Part shown: positions 14,559-21,943 of the stretch, one piece after another
How positions within the stretch are numbered: the first letter of the stretch is position 1
Layout: each line of letters starts with the position of its first letter
Assembly: GCA_014238285.1 (NCBI GenBank)
Contig: JABABK010000033.1
Coordinates: forward strand, 1 to 36,677
DNA length: 36,677 nt
DNA from: Hellea sp.
GTDB lineage: Bacteria > Pseudomonadota > Alphaproteobacteria > Caulobacterales > Maricaulaceae
Direction: 5' to 3'
Notes under the pieces: model-generated
What the model saw: the letters and a program-made list of their open reading frames with translations, nothing else
Databases searched by the model: none
What the model was told of the DNA's origin: nothing
Program-made: the position numbers and the translations under genes

Positions 14559-16634
14559 TTATGGGTTCGCGTTTTTCTTGAGTTTTTCTTCTACCATAGA
14601 TTTGGTCAAAATTTGAGGTAAAATTGCAGGGTTCACGTCATTGTTACCAGATGGGTACAGCAAATAGAGCGGCACACCGGAACGGCCATATTTTTCAAGC
14701 TCTCTCGCGATAACGTCATTTTTGTTGGTCCAGTCAGCTGTCAGGAAGGCCGTATTGGTCGATTTGAATACGTTTTGGATGACTTCAGTGTTTAGCACTG
14801 TCAGCTCATTGACCTTACAGGATACGCACCAAGCGGCGGTAAAATCGACAAACACAGGTTTGCCTTCACTGCGAAGCTGCGCAACCTTTTCATTGGACCA
14901 GGCCTCGCTGTGCAGCTCCACCGCATCGGCATGCAAGGTTAGTGGAAGGGCGAGAGTTCCGATAAGGTTGATGGCGCCGAGAGCTTTCGCAAGTTTAGAA
15001 TTTTGCTTGAGAAGCCAGATTGCAAACCCAAGACCTAGGATCGCCAGTAAAATGTTACGAAGACCAAGCTCTCCGCTTTGCTGGACTAAGACCCAGATAA
15101 GCCAAATTGCTGCCGCAAACATTGGGAAGGCCAAGAACTCTTTAAACCGTACCATCCAATCGCCGGGCTTAGGCAATAGTTTTGTCAGAGCCGGAATGTA
15201 AGCCAGCAATAAAAACGGCAAAGCAAAGCCCAGCCCAAGGGCCATAAAGACGGCGATAGTTATCAAAGCGGGCTGGGTGAACGCATATCCAGTCGCGCCC
15301 GCCATTAAAGGGGCCGTGCAAGGCGTCGCCACAATCACGGCTAAGACGCCGGTGAAGAATGATCCCGTGAAGCCGCTTTTTTGCGTCAGACCTTGCCCGG
15401 TATTTTGAAAGCTTCCGCCAATTTCAAATACGCCGAGTAGATTTAGGCCTACCGCAAACAGGAGGAGCGCCAGAAATCCGATGACTCTAGGGTCTTGAAG
15501 CTGGAAGCCCCAGCCAATTTCGCTACCGCCAGCTTTAAATATCAAAAGCGCAATCGTCAGCGACAAAAAACTCATGAGCACGCCAAATGTATAGGCCCAG
15601 GCATCCTTGCGAATAGCGCCGCGCTCACCGTGCGCCGATTTGGCAATCGATAAGGCCTTGATCGATATCACCGGGAAAACACACGGCATAATATTTAAAA
15701 TTAGTCCGCCAAGGAATGCACCAATAATAGCCCCAAATAACCCAATTTGAGACGCGCCCGCAGGCTGGGGCGGGGCGGCCGCAATAATGCCTATATCTGG
15801 CGCGCTTCCGACCGCAACCTCAACTTGGTGACCAGTTAGGACCCCATCTCTAGAAAAGGACAAAACGCCATTGGCGGTTTTAGGGCCCCCTTTGGCCCAA
15901 TCATAACCTGGCTCTGTTTTTAACTGTACGCCGAGATCTGTAACCATGGCTTTCTGTGCGGCGCTATGATTGATAACGCCTTGAGAGAATGGGAAAAAAT
16001 GGGCGGCAGAATAATTACCTTCTGGCAAATTTGCAAAATTAAGAACAACATCCGCGCCCGATGCAACAATACCCGCCTCGATATTACTTAATTTTGGTGA
16101 GACATTACGCGCAATATTAATCACTTCGTTCCAACGATCATGAAGCTGGGTTTCTCCGACTTCAACAGATATCGACAATGTCGTATCTTCCGGAATACAG
16201 ATATCTTTACAAACGAGATAATAGATATCCGCTTCAATATCGATCACATCTCCGGGCGTAGCATTTCGGGATAACTTAAACGGAACCGGAAATATCGCTC
16301 GGTCATCAAATCCGTAATTTATGATAGGTCCGGTCGCGATAGGCTTAGGCAATGGCCAAATAATATCACCCGCTGTAACCTCTTCAGGGAGTTTCCAGGT
16401 GATCTGGACTGGTTCTCCGCTATCTCCAGAGTTCCGCCAATAAGTGTGCCACTGGGGGTCAAGCAATGTTCTTAGCGCGACATGGAATGTTTCACCCGGT
16501 GCGGCGCGATCATGGGAACTAACAAGCTGTGCATTAACCTTACCCGTATCAACCACAGGAGATTCGGATGCGGACGCCGTCACAGCGAATATCGCTAAAA
16601 AGAAAGAAAAAATCAGGCGCCGTAGATAAATCAT
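14559..16634 (-). CDS. DsbD/ScsB-like protein-disulfide reductase
   Basis: A membrane protein that moves electrons from cytoplasmic thioredoxin to periplasmic thiol proteins. The start at 16634 (691 residues) gives a good signal peptide (MIYLRRLIFSFFLAIFAVTASA) and a GAG six bases upstream; a reading from 16682 has neither. The periplasmic N-terminal domain includes YYLVCKDICIPEDT, with a CxxxC pair as in ScsB/DsbD-type domains. The central membrane domain has about eight spans with the paired cysteines in NIMPCVFPVISIKAL and VATPCTAPLMAGATGYAF. The C-terminal thioredoxin domain carries AAWCVSCK (Cys 603 and 606). It forms an operon with the redoxin just downstream. Confidence 0.92.
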   Translation of the reverse strand: MIYLRRLIFSFFLAIFAVTASASESPVVDTGKVNAQLVSSHDRAAPGETFHVALRTLLDPQWHTYWRNSGDSGEPVQITWKLPEEVTAGDIIWPLPKPIATGPIINYGFDDRAIFPVPFKLSRNATPGDVIDIEADIYYLVCKDICIPEDTTLSISVEVGETQLHDRWNEVINIARNVSPKLSNIEAGIVASGADVVLNFANLPEGNYSAAHFFPFSQGVINHSAAQKAMVTDLGVQLKTEPGYDWAKGGPKTANGVLSFSRDGVLTGHQVEVAVGSAPDIGIIAAAPPQPAGASQIGLFGAIIGAFLGGLILNIMPCVFPVISIKALSIAKSAHGERGAIRKDAWAYTFGVLMSFLSLTIALLIFKAGGSEIGWGFQLQDPRVIGFLALLLFAVGLNLLGVFEIGGSFQNTGQGLTQKSGFTGSFFTGVLAVIVATPCTAPLMAGATGYAFTQPALITIAVFMALGLGFALPFLLLAYIPALTKLLPKPGDWMVRFKEFLAFPMFAAAIWLIWVLVQQSGELGLRNILLAILGLGFAIWLLKQNSKLAKALGAINLIGTLALPLTLHADAVELHSEAWSNEKVAQLRSEGKPVFVDFTAAWCVSCKVNELTVLNTEVIQNVFKSTNTAFLTADWTNKNDVIARELEKYGRSGVPLYLLYPSGNNDVNPAILPQILTKSMVEEKLKKNANP

Positions 16635-16698
16635 AAAGAGCTCATAACTCAAACCCGTTAAGAAGCCTATGACGATATTCATATATCACATAGAAGTG

Positions 16699-16720
16699 AA
16701 AAACCCGGCATAAGCCGGGT
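16699..16720 (-). terminator. Intrinsic terminator after the SapC-family gene
   Basis: A perfect 7-base stem (ACCCGGC 16703-16709, GCCGGGT 16714-16720) with a four-base loop. On the minus strand it is followed by a run of five T (16699-16703). It lies 27 bases past the SapC stop and before the dsbD-like gene, separating the two units. Confidence 0.88.
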
Positions 16721-16746
16721 CAGAATTTCAAATTTTATGTTTTGTT

Positions 16747-17532
16747 TTAGTTCGCTTGAGCAGCTGCAGCACGGCGCAAAGTCATATTGACCAAGCGCTG
16801 CCAGTTACCCAGTGAAATCATATGGGCGTGAGCGACAGCCAAATATCCATTTTCCGAAAATTCTTTAAGAGTTTCTTGCGGAAGACCGCGAAGTCTCTCT
16901 TCGGTAACGGCGAAGTAATCTGCAATTTTCTGGCGCTCGGACGGTGAGCCATCCGCGTTTTGTCCTTGGAAATGCATGTCTTTTTGTTCAAACAAATCAA
17001 GCTCTTTAAAGCGCGCAACCATATTTTGCGTGGATTGACGATCGCGTTCAAAGTTTTGAAGGAATTGAAATGCTTCATTTGTGAACCCAGAAGCGTCAGC
17101 GCCGTCAAAGAACATTTTTTCAGGCTTCTTACTTGTCACGCATTCTGCATCTTCATCAACACAAACCACAAAGCGTTCATTATCAGCATCATTAGCCAAT
17201 ACGAATGGATAGCGCCGCGCAAAAGCAGGCATATAAAAATCTTGGGCAAACTGGCCGTCAGTTACGAAGAGATTTTCACCCGACCGGATGCCCATAACGG
17301 CAAGCGGTGATCTATCATCGCCCGCAAAGATAATAGGAACAGACGCTGCGGCCGCGCCAAATTCAGGTGCCGTGATTGGAATAAAATGCTGCGTCGACAT
17401 AAATTCAAATGGCTTATCAACGGGCTTAACGCCAAACTTGCCATGCTTGTCTTTGCTGAGCGGTTGTGGGTTGGAATAAAACATCACATTGCCAGTGACA
17501 GATGTTGGATTTTCTTTTGGAGCTTTCGCCAT
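16747..17532 (-). CDS. SapC family protein
   Basis: 261 residues matching the SapC family (named from the Campylobacter S-layer locus): MFYSNPQPLSKDKHGKFGV at the start, HFIPITAPEFGAAAASVPIIF, VTDGQFAQDFYMPAFARRYPFVL, and FNFERD-type helices (FLQNFERDRQSTQNMVARFKELDLF) in the second half. The biochemical function is unknown. Family members in alphaproteobacteria are often near TonB-dependent receptors and tryptophan-halogenase genes, none of which is seen here. There is no signal peptide. AGAGG lies five bases before the ATG, and it is monocistronic with its own terminator. Confidence 0.9.
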   Translation of the reverse strand: MAKAPKENPTSVTGNVMFYSNPQPLSKDKHGKFGVKPVDKPFEFMSTQHFIPITAPEFGAAAASVPIIFAGDDRSPLAVMGIRSGENLFVTDGQFAQDFYMPAFARRYPFVLANDADNERFVVCVDEDAECVTSKKPEKMFFDGADASGFTNEAFQFLQNFERDRQSTQNMVARFKELDLFEQKDMHFQGQNADGSPSERQKIADYFAVTEERLRGLPQETLKEFSENGYLAVAHAHMISLGNWQRLVNMTLRRAAAAQAN

Positions 17533-17626
17533 GAGGGCCTCTTTACGATTTAAGGTCTAAAATATTATTGCGGCCTCCTAACCAATAACTCCTTTATCTT
17601 CAATGAAAGAATCCCCTAGATTGCCA

Positions 17627-17642
17627 AGAATCATGAGATTCT
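17627..17642. promoter_or_regulatory. Inverted repeat in the sapC/zur intergenic region
   Basis: AGAATC-ATGA-GATTCT has 6-base perfect arms and sits midway in the 173-base gap between the divergent SapC and Zur-like genes. It could be an operator, but it does not resemble the AT-rich Zur boxes I know of, so its role is open. Confidence 0.25.
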
Positions 17643-17705
17643 ACCATTTAGCGCTTTGGACATTGGCTATTTCCCGTTATGTTTCGCAAAAAATAAGGGA
17701 CAGAC

Positions 17706-18149
17706 ATGCCAGATCACGAACATCGACATGCCAGTAGAGACGAGCGCATGACCAATGCGCGGCAGGTGTGTACGACAAGTGGCGAACGCTTTACGCCCCT
17801 TCGAGAGCATATTTTTGGCCTATTAATTGACGCTAACGGCCCGATTAAGGCCTATGATCTTCTAGATTTACTGAGACCAGAACACGGATCCCCTAAACCG
17901 CCGACCGTTTATCGTGCTCTAGAGTTTTTCACGCGCTTGGGTCTTGTGCACCGGGTCGAAGCGCTGAATGCCTATATTACCTGTGATCATTTACATGATG
18001 GACACGCAGCAGAGTTCTTCATTTGCGAGACTTGCGACACAGTTGAAGAGCGCCATGCCCATGATCATGTGGATTGCCTTCCTAAGGGTTTCGTTATTAA
18101 ACACAGCGTTATTGAGCATTACGGCCAATGCGCGAATTGCGCTGAATAG
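17706..18149 (+). CDS. Fur family transcriptional regulator, Zur-like
   Basis: 147 residues. The winged-helix part includes RFTPLREHIFGLLIDANGPIKAYDLLDLLRP and KPPTVYRALEFFTRLGLVHRV, the Fur-family recognition region. The C-terminal half has His-rich HLHDGHAAEFFICETCDTVEERHAHDH and ends QCANCAE, giving the two CxxC structural-zinc pairs. The pattern fits Zur (zinc-responsive repressor) better than Fur, but no zinc uptake or other target genes are in the window, so the specificity is an inference. AAGGGA sits about five bases before the ATG. Confidence 0.88.
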   Translation: MPDHEHRHASRDERMTNARQVCTTSGERFTPLREHIFGLLIDANGPIKAYDLLDLLRPEHGSPKPPTVYRALEFFTRLGLVHRVEALNAYITCDHLHDGHAAEFFICETCDTVEERHAHDHVDCLPKGFVIKHSVIEHYGQCANCAE

Positions 18150-18153
18150 CCCT

Positions 18154-18193
18154 CCCCCCCCCCGAGTAATTTAGAGTAATCGAGAGTAGATAA
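18154..18193. repeat. C10 tract followed by three imperfect 10-base tandem repeats
   Basis: Five bases after the Zur stop is a run of ten C (18154-18163). It is followed immediately by GAGTAATTTA, GAGTAATCGA and GAGTAGATAA (18164-18193). The last copy supplies the GAG that serves as the ribosome site of the TTG-started gene at 18195. Confidence 0.8.
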
Positions 18194-18194
18194 A

Positions 18195-19100
18195 TTGACC
18201 TTTACGGAAACATGGCGCGGAGAAGCCATAAATTGGGAATGCGATGAGCTTGGCCATCTCAATATGCGCCACTACATCACGAAAGCCCAACAAGCCAGGC
18301 AGATGTTTATCATGCAGCTTGGGCTCAGTCACGCCTTCAAAAAAGGCACGCCCGGCGCTGTAAGAGTGCGCGAATTTCACATTAAATATATCCGAGAAGC
18401 CATGCCTGGCGCGCCTTTACATATTGAATCGGCCATAACGAGTCTAGGCGAGAAAGACCTCGCCTTGATCCACATCATGTATCACCAAGACGGCAGTATT
18501 GCCGCGACTATCCATGAAGCCTTAGAGCATTTTTATATGCCAACTCACAGAAGCTTTGCTTGGCCAGAAAGGCTGCGGGAGCAAGCTACGCTCTATATGA
18601 GCGAGCTTCCTGAAGCCGCGCGCCCTCGAGGCATTCCGGATATAGAGATGCAGGGCGCCAATTATGAAACGGTCAAAAATTGGGGCTGCTCGGAAATTGG
18701 GCGTGGCGTTTTTCAACGCTCGGAAGTCGGCAGTTCTGATACGGTTTGCGCCCAGCACATGCTTGGCCATATTTCAGAAAGCATTCGCCATTTTGATACT
18801 GCTTTTCCAGAAAAAATTGGCACTGGCCCGATTACAGGTGTCTTGCTAGAACTTAAATTTCGATTTCACACATTCCCAGAAGCCGGAGATCCTTTTGTCA
18901 TTGCCTCCGGGATAATGGGGGTCACGGACAAAGTCCGGCGATTAGTCCATCATATCGTTAATCCCATAACTGGCATGCCTTATGCATCGGCAATTGCTAT
19001 CAACGGATTAATAGATCTTGAAAAGCGGCGTTTGGTTGTACCAAGTAAAATAAATAATGAAAAACTAACAAATGAAATCATTACCAATTTGCATCCCTAA
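18195..19100 (+). CDS. Double-hotdog acyl-CoA thioesterase-like protein
   Basis: 301 residues containing two hotdog folds in tandem. The first has WECDELGHLNMRHYITKAQQA (about 15-35), with the D-x-x-G-H-x-N motif of 4HBT-type acyl-CoA thioesterases. The second begins near residue 170 (GRGVFQRSEVGSSDTVCAQHMLGHISESIRHF) and lacks that exact motif. It probably cleaves acyl-CoA; the substrate is unknown. The start is TTG 18195, supported by GAG eight bases upstream and by coverage of the conserved N-terminus; no ATG is available before the motif. Confidence 0.8.
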   Translation: MTFTETWRGEAINWECDELGHLNMRHYITKAQQARQMFIMQLGLSHAFKKGTPGAVRVREFHIKYIREAMPGAPLHIESAITSLGEKDLALIHIMYHQDGSIAATIHEALEHFYMPTHRSFAWPERLREQATLYMSELPEAARPRGIPDIEMQGANYETVKNWGCSEIGRGVFQRSEVGSSDTVCAQHMLGHISESIRHFDTAFPEKIGTGPITGVLLELKFRFHTFPEAGDPFVIASGIMGVTDKVRRLVHHIVNPITGMPYASAIAINGLIDLEKRRLVVPSKINNEKLTNEIITNLHP

Positions 19101-19183
19101 ACAATATACCATATTCGTGGCCTTTATTTTTTTCCAAAAAAATGCTATAAACAATCGTCTGTTTTTAGATTCAGGGGCGCAAC

Positions 19184-19624
19184 ATGGTAGAAACTAAATC
19201 TGATGCCGTTAGCATCAATGGAATGACATTCCTCATCGAAGTCGAATACGGAAACCCTATTTTTGGATCAAGGTTCAAAACCAAGGTCAATTCCGTCGAC
19301 AATCTGGCTGATATCAAAGATAAGGGCGTGACGATTATCATAGAGCACACTTATTATGATTATCACGGCAATTTAGGCGTCAGCGAGTCTAAGATACAAA
19401 CGGTTAAAAAATCTGTTTCATTTGGCGGTAAAGGTAAATGGGGTGGTGTTGGAGGAAATATCATTACAGGTACTGGTTTGCTCGCCGTTATTACCATATC
19501 TTCGGGTGGCCAAGAAGAAACCCGTCACATGAGACTTGGATCAGCCGCTAACCGGACCGCTTCACCGCTAAATCTAGGCAATCCGTCACAAATGCCGGCT
19601 TTTGGATCGGGAATAAGTGGCTAA
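19184..19624 (+). CDS. Small protein of unknown function
   Basis: I do not recognise this 146-residue protein. It has no signal peptide. The first half looks beta-rich (SINGMTFLIEVEYGN, KGVTIIIEHTYYDYHGNLGV), followed by a Gly-rich stretch (FGGKGKWGGVGGNIITG) and a hydrophobic strand LLAVITIS; the tail is Pro/Ser/Gly-rich and probably disordered. AGGGG precedes the ATG. Its last 77 bases overlap the 3' end of the convergent alpha/beta hydrolase, which is unusual but possible; the tail could also have been extended by loss of an earlier stop. Confidence 0.6.
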   Translation: MVETKSDAVSINGMTFLIEVEYGNPIFGSRFKTKVNSVDNLADIKDKGVTIIIEHTYYDYHGNLGVSESKIQTVKKSVSFGGKGKWGGVGGNIITGTGLLAVITISSGGQEETRHMRLGSAANRTASPLNLGNPSQMPAFGSGISG

Positions 19625-20426
19625 AGTCTTTTTCTAAAAGTACTTTATTCTTGCCAATAACCCGTCCAATTTTAGCCCGTGTTCTCGGAGTGCTGACCGC
19701 CGCCTTACCACCTGCATAGACGATCCTACTATTTTCGGGAAGGTTCCCAGCCGCCTTATAAATATCATGCCCTTGCGCCACAAAAACTGCTTGTTCCCAT
19801 AAAGGATGACAAGTCAACTGAACGCCGTCATCGTGAGGCTTTAACCCGCCCGTCAAATAGTCTTGCAGAATTTCATCGGACACATGTTTAAATCCGCCCC
19901 TGCCTTTATACCGCTCAAAGGCAGCTTGCAGGGAGTCAAAAACAGAGCGGCGATTACCGGCGTTTTTGGCAATCGGAAAGTACTTTTTCATCAAGGTCTG
20001 CCCGCCTGGCATATAGGGCCACTTTTGCGACATCCAAGGCAAGGTAACAGGATCAAATCCCGCATATCCCGACAACTTGTCTTTAAGTTGACCACTGGCC
20101 AATATAGCACTAACAGCTCCAAAACTATGCCCGGATAAAACTACTTTGCCATGGACGTAACGCCCGATAAATGTTGCAATATCATCGGCGAATATTTGAA
20201 AACTTTTAAGTGAAGCGGCGTCCGTGGGAAGGTCCGTCATGCCATGCCCGCGTAAATCTATCGCCACAGTATGAACGTCCAGTGGCTCCAGAACAGCTCG
20301 ATAAGTTAAAGCATTAAACCCATTGGCATGGGCAAAGACCAAACGCACGGGTCCTTTATCAGCGTTAAAATGCAAAGCAGACATTGTTCCGCCCGGCATG
20401 GGGTATGATTTACGCAAGACAGTCAT
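19548..20426 (-). CDS. Alpha/beta hydrolase
   Basis: 292 residues. FAHANGFNALTYRAVLEPL is the oxyanion/HG region (about 31-49), LSGHSFGAVSAILASG places the nucleophile Ser 101 in a GxSxG elbow, VDLRG-type strand AIDLRGHGMTDLP precedes it, and DFSHLFPIQKP supplies a C-terminal His (270). The hydrolysed bond is unknown. It is the last gene of the long acyl-CoA operon, starting in a four-base ATGA overlap with the metallophosphoesterase stop. Confidence 0.88.
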   Translation of the reverse strand: MTVLRKSYPMPGGTMSALHFNADKGPVRLVFAHANGFNALTYRAVLEPLDVHTVAIDLRGHGMTDLPTDAASLKSFQIFADDIATFIGRYVHGKVVLSGHSFGAVSAILASGQLKDKLSGYAGFDPVTLPWMSQKWPYMPGGQTLMKKYFPIAKNAGNRRSVFDSLQAAFERYKGRGGFKHVSDEILQDYLTGGLKPHDDGVQLTCHPLWEQAVFVAQGHDIYKAAGNLPENSRIVYAGGKAAVSTPRTRAKIGRVIGKNKVLLEKDFSHLFPIQKPAFVTDCLDLAVKRSG

Positions 20427-21091
20427 AAAATATGCATTAAGCGATATTCATCAAAAATGTCATCTATTTTGCGAACCGTCAAATTGCCTGTTTCCCACGC
20501 ACCAGTATCTAAAAAATATCGATTGCCAACCCATCTGGGTTTATCCAATGGCGTATGACCGTGAATTGTGATGGCGACGCCTTCAACATCAAAACCAGGC
20601 GGACTTCTTAGAACTTTTCGTCCCCACATCATCACATCTTTACTTGCGGGGGTCGTGCGGCTTTTCTTCCAATCAAGTCCATCTGGCTCTGCATGGCAAA
20701 TACCAATTTGATACTGTTGGAAGCTGAGTGTTGCCGCGATAGGTAACGATAGAATACGTTTGGCCCAATATGTAATATGGTCCTCAGTCATTGAATTTGC
20801 CCAATACCCAAATTCGGAACGCCATGGATACCCGGTACCGAACAAATGATCTTCTGCCATCATCTGCTCATGATTGCCTCTGACACATTGAAACCAGGCT
20901 TCATCAAGGAGCGAAAGGCATTTAACGCTTTCCGGTCCGCGGTCGATAAGGTCTCCAACTGAGATTAGTCGGTCTTGCGTATAGTTAAATCCAACATATT
21001 CTAACTGTTGAATCAAAAGATCATAGCACCCGTGTATGTCGCCAACGATAAAATCTCGACCATGTTCATTTTTTCCGAAGAATGCATGCAT
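20423..21091 (-). CDS. Metallophosphoesterase, PrpA-like serine/threonine phosphatase fold
   Basis: 222 residues with the full calcineurin-like signature: GDIHGCYD (17-24), GDLIDRGPES (46-55), RGNHE (71-75) and, near the end, ITIHGHTPLDKP plus FLDTGAW. This spacing matches the short bacterial PrpA/ApaH-like phosphatases. It may dephosphorylate phosphoproteins or nucleotides; sequence alone does not decide. AAGG abuts the ATG, too close to be a normal ribosome site. It is 39 bases downstream of the crotonase gene in the same operon. Confidence 0.9.
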   Translation of the reverse strand: MHAFFGKNEHGRDFIVGDIHGCYDLLIQQLEYVGFNYTQDRLISVGDLIDRGPESVKCLSLLDEAWFQCVRGNHEQMMAEDHLFGTGYPWRSEFGYWANSMTEDHITYWAKRILSLPIAATLSFQQYQIGICHAEPDGLDWKKSRTTPASKDVMMWGRKVLRSPPGFDVEGVAITIHGHTPLDKPRWVGNRYFLDTGAWETGNLTVRKIDDIFDEYRLMHIL

Positions 21092-21130
21092 CCTTACTAT
21101 ATGGTGAACTATTTTAGTTTCACAATAGCC

Positions 21131-21832
21131 CTACATTGCATGGACTTTAGCGGGGTCAAGATCATCTTCGATGGCTTGATCCAGAATTGCAAAAGCTGTT
21201 TTTCGGGAGCGCTGCTTGGTTTGCTTAAACGCGGTTTCGTTGAGTTGCTTGAACATGTTCCCTGCCATTGGGCCAGCCATAGCAATTTGCTCAGCAGGCA
21301 CAGTGCGGTCAAAGAAACCTGCCCTAACCGCATCTCGTGGATTGAAAATCTCGGCATTAATAACGCAGCGGTTAAAGTAATTATTTGCCAATCTGTACCG
21401 AGCCATTTCGATTCCGAAATTATGCATGGTCATCCCGATAAGCGTTTCGTTGAGGCCAACCTTAAAGTCGCCTTCTACAATAATCCGGTAATCACATGCC
21501 AGCGCCAAAAACGCGCCCATAGCAATTGTGTGTCCTGTCGCCACCATGATAACCGGGCGCGGGAATGCGAGGATGCGGCGCGCAAGTTTTGATCCAAGTG
21601 ACGTTAGGCCCAGTGCATTTTGCGGCCCGCCCTTCATTTCTTTAAGGTCAAATCCACCGCAAAACAAACCATCACGGCCTGTTAAAATAACAACTGCGTT
21701 ATCAGATTCAGCTTTGTCAAAGGCGGCGTTTAATTCGCCGAGCATAGACGTTGATAAGGCATTGGCTTTACCATCATCCATTTTAATGGTCGCGACGCCG
21801 TCATTAAGTGAATAAGTTACATTATCGGTCAT
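21131..21832 (-). CDS. Crotonase/enoyl-CoA hydratase family protein, atypical active site
   Basis: 233 residues from ATG 21832, chosen because AGGAG lies six bases upstream; an earlier ATG at 21859 falls inside a palindromic element. The crotonase fold is clear: GRDGLFCGGFDLKEM (first oxyanion-hole strand) and MVATGHTIAMGAFLALACDYRI. However, the segment where true hydratases have PEALxGLLPGAGGTQ reads NETLIGMTMHNFGIE, so GAGGTQ is missing and the second catalytic Glu may be displaced. It may therefore be an isomerase, a hydrolase or a specialised hydratase. It lies downstream of the FadB/J-like gene. Confidence 0.87.
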   Translation of the reverse strand: MTDNVTYSLNDGVATIKMDDGKANALSTSMLGELNAAFDKAESDNAVVILTGRDGLFCGGFDLKEMKGGPQNALGLTSLGSKLARRILAFPRPVIMVATGHTIAMGAFLALACDYRIIVEGDFKVGLNETLIGMTMHNFGIEMARYRLANNYFNRCVINAEIFNPRDAVRAGFFDRTVPAEQIAMAGPMAGNMFKQLNETAFKQTKQRSRKTAFAILDQAIEDDLDPAKVHAM

Positions 21833-21851
21833 AGTTTTCTCCTTAAAAACT

Positions 21852-21929
21852 CCGCTCATCCCGTTGAAAAACGGGACCCAGCCAAGCCCGCATCTCCGAC
21901 TGGATCCCGGCCTTCGCCGGGATGAGCGG
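21852..21929. repeat. REP-like bipartite palindromic element
   Basis: Outer inverted repeats CCGCTCATCCCG (21852-21863) and CGGGATGAGCGG (21918-21929) are perfect over 12 bases. Inside, two independent hairpins can form: TCCCGTT-GAAA-AACGGGA (21859-21876) and ATCCCGGC-CTTC-GCCGGGAT (21904-21923). The CTGGATCCCGGCCTTCGCCG half matches a dispersed intergenic repeat I know from many alphaproteobacterial genomes. It sits in the 111-base gap between the FadB/J-like and crotonase genes, where it could attenuate transcription or stabilise the upstream mRNA. Confidence 0.75.
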
Positions 21930-21943
21930 TATTTACTTATATT

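Noticed and set aside
16635-16682. 16-residue N-terminal extension of the DsbD-like protein
   Set aside because: It would put a second hydrophobic stretch before a normal signal peptide and lacks a ribosome site; ATG 16634 has one.
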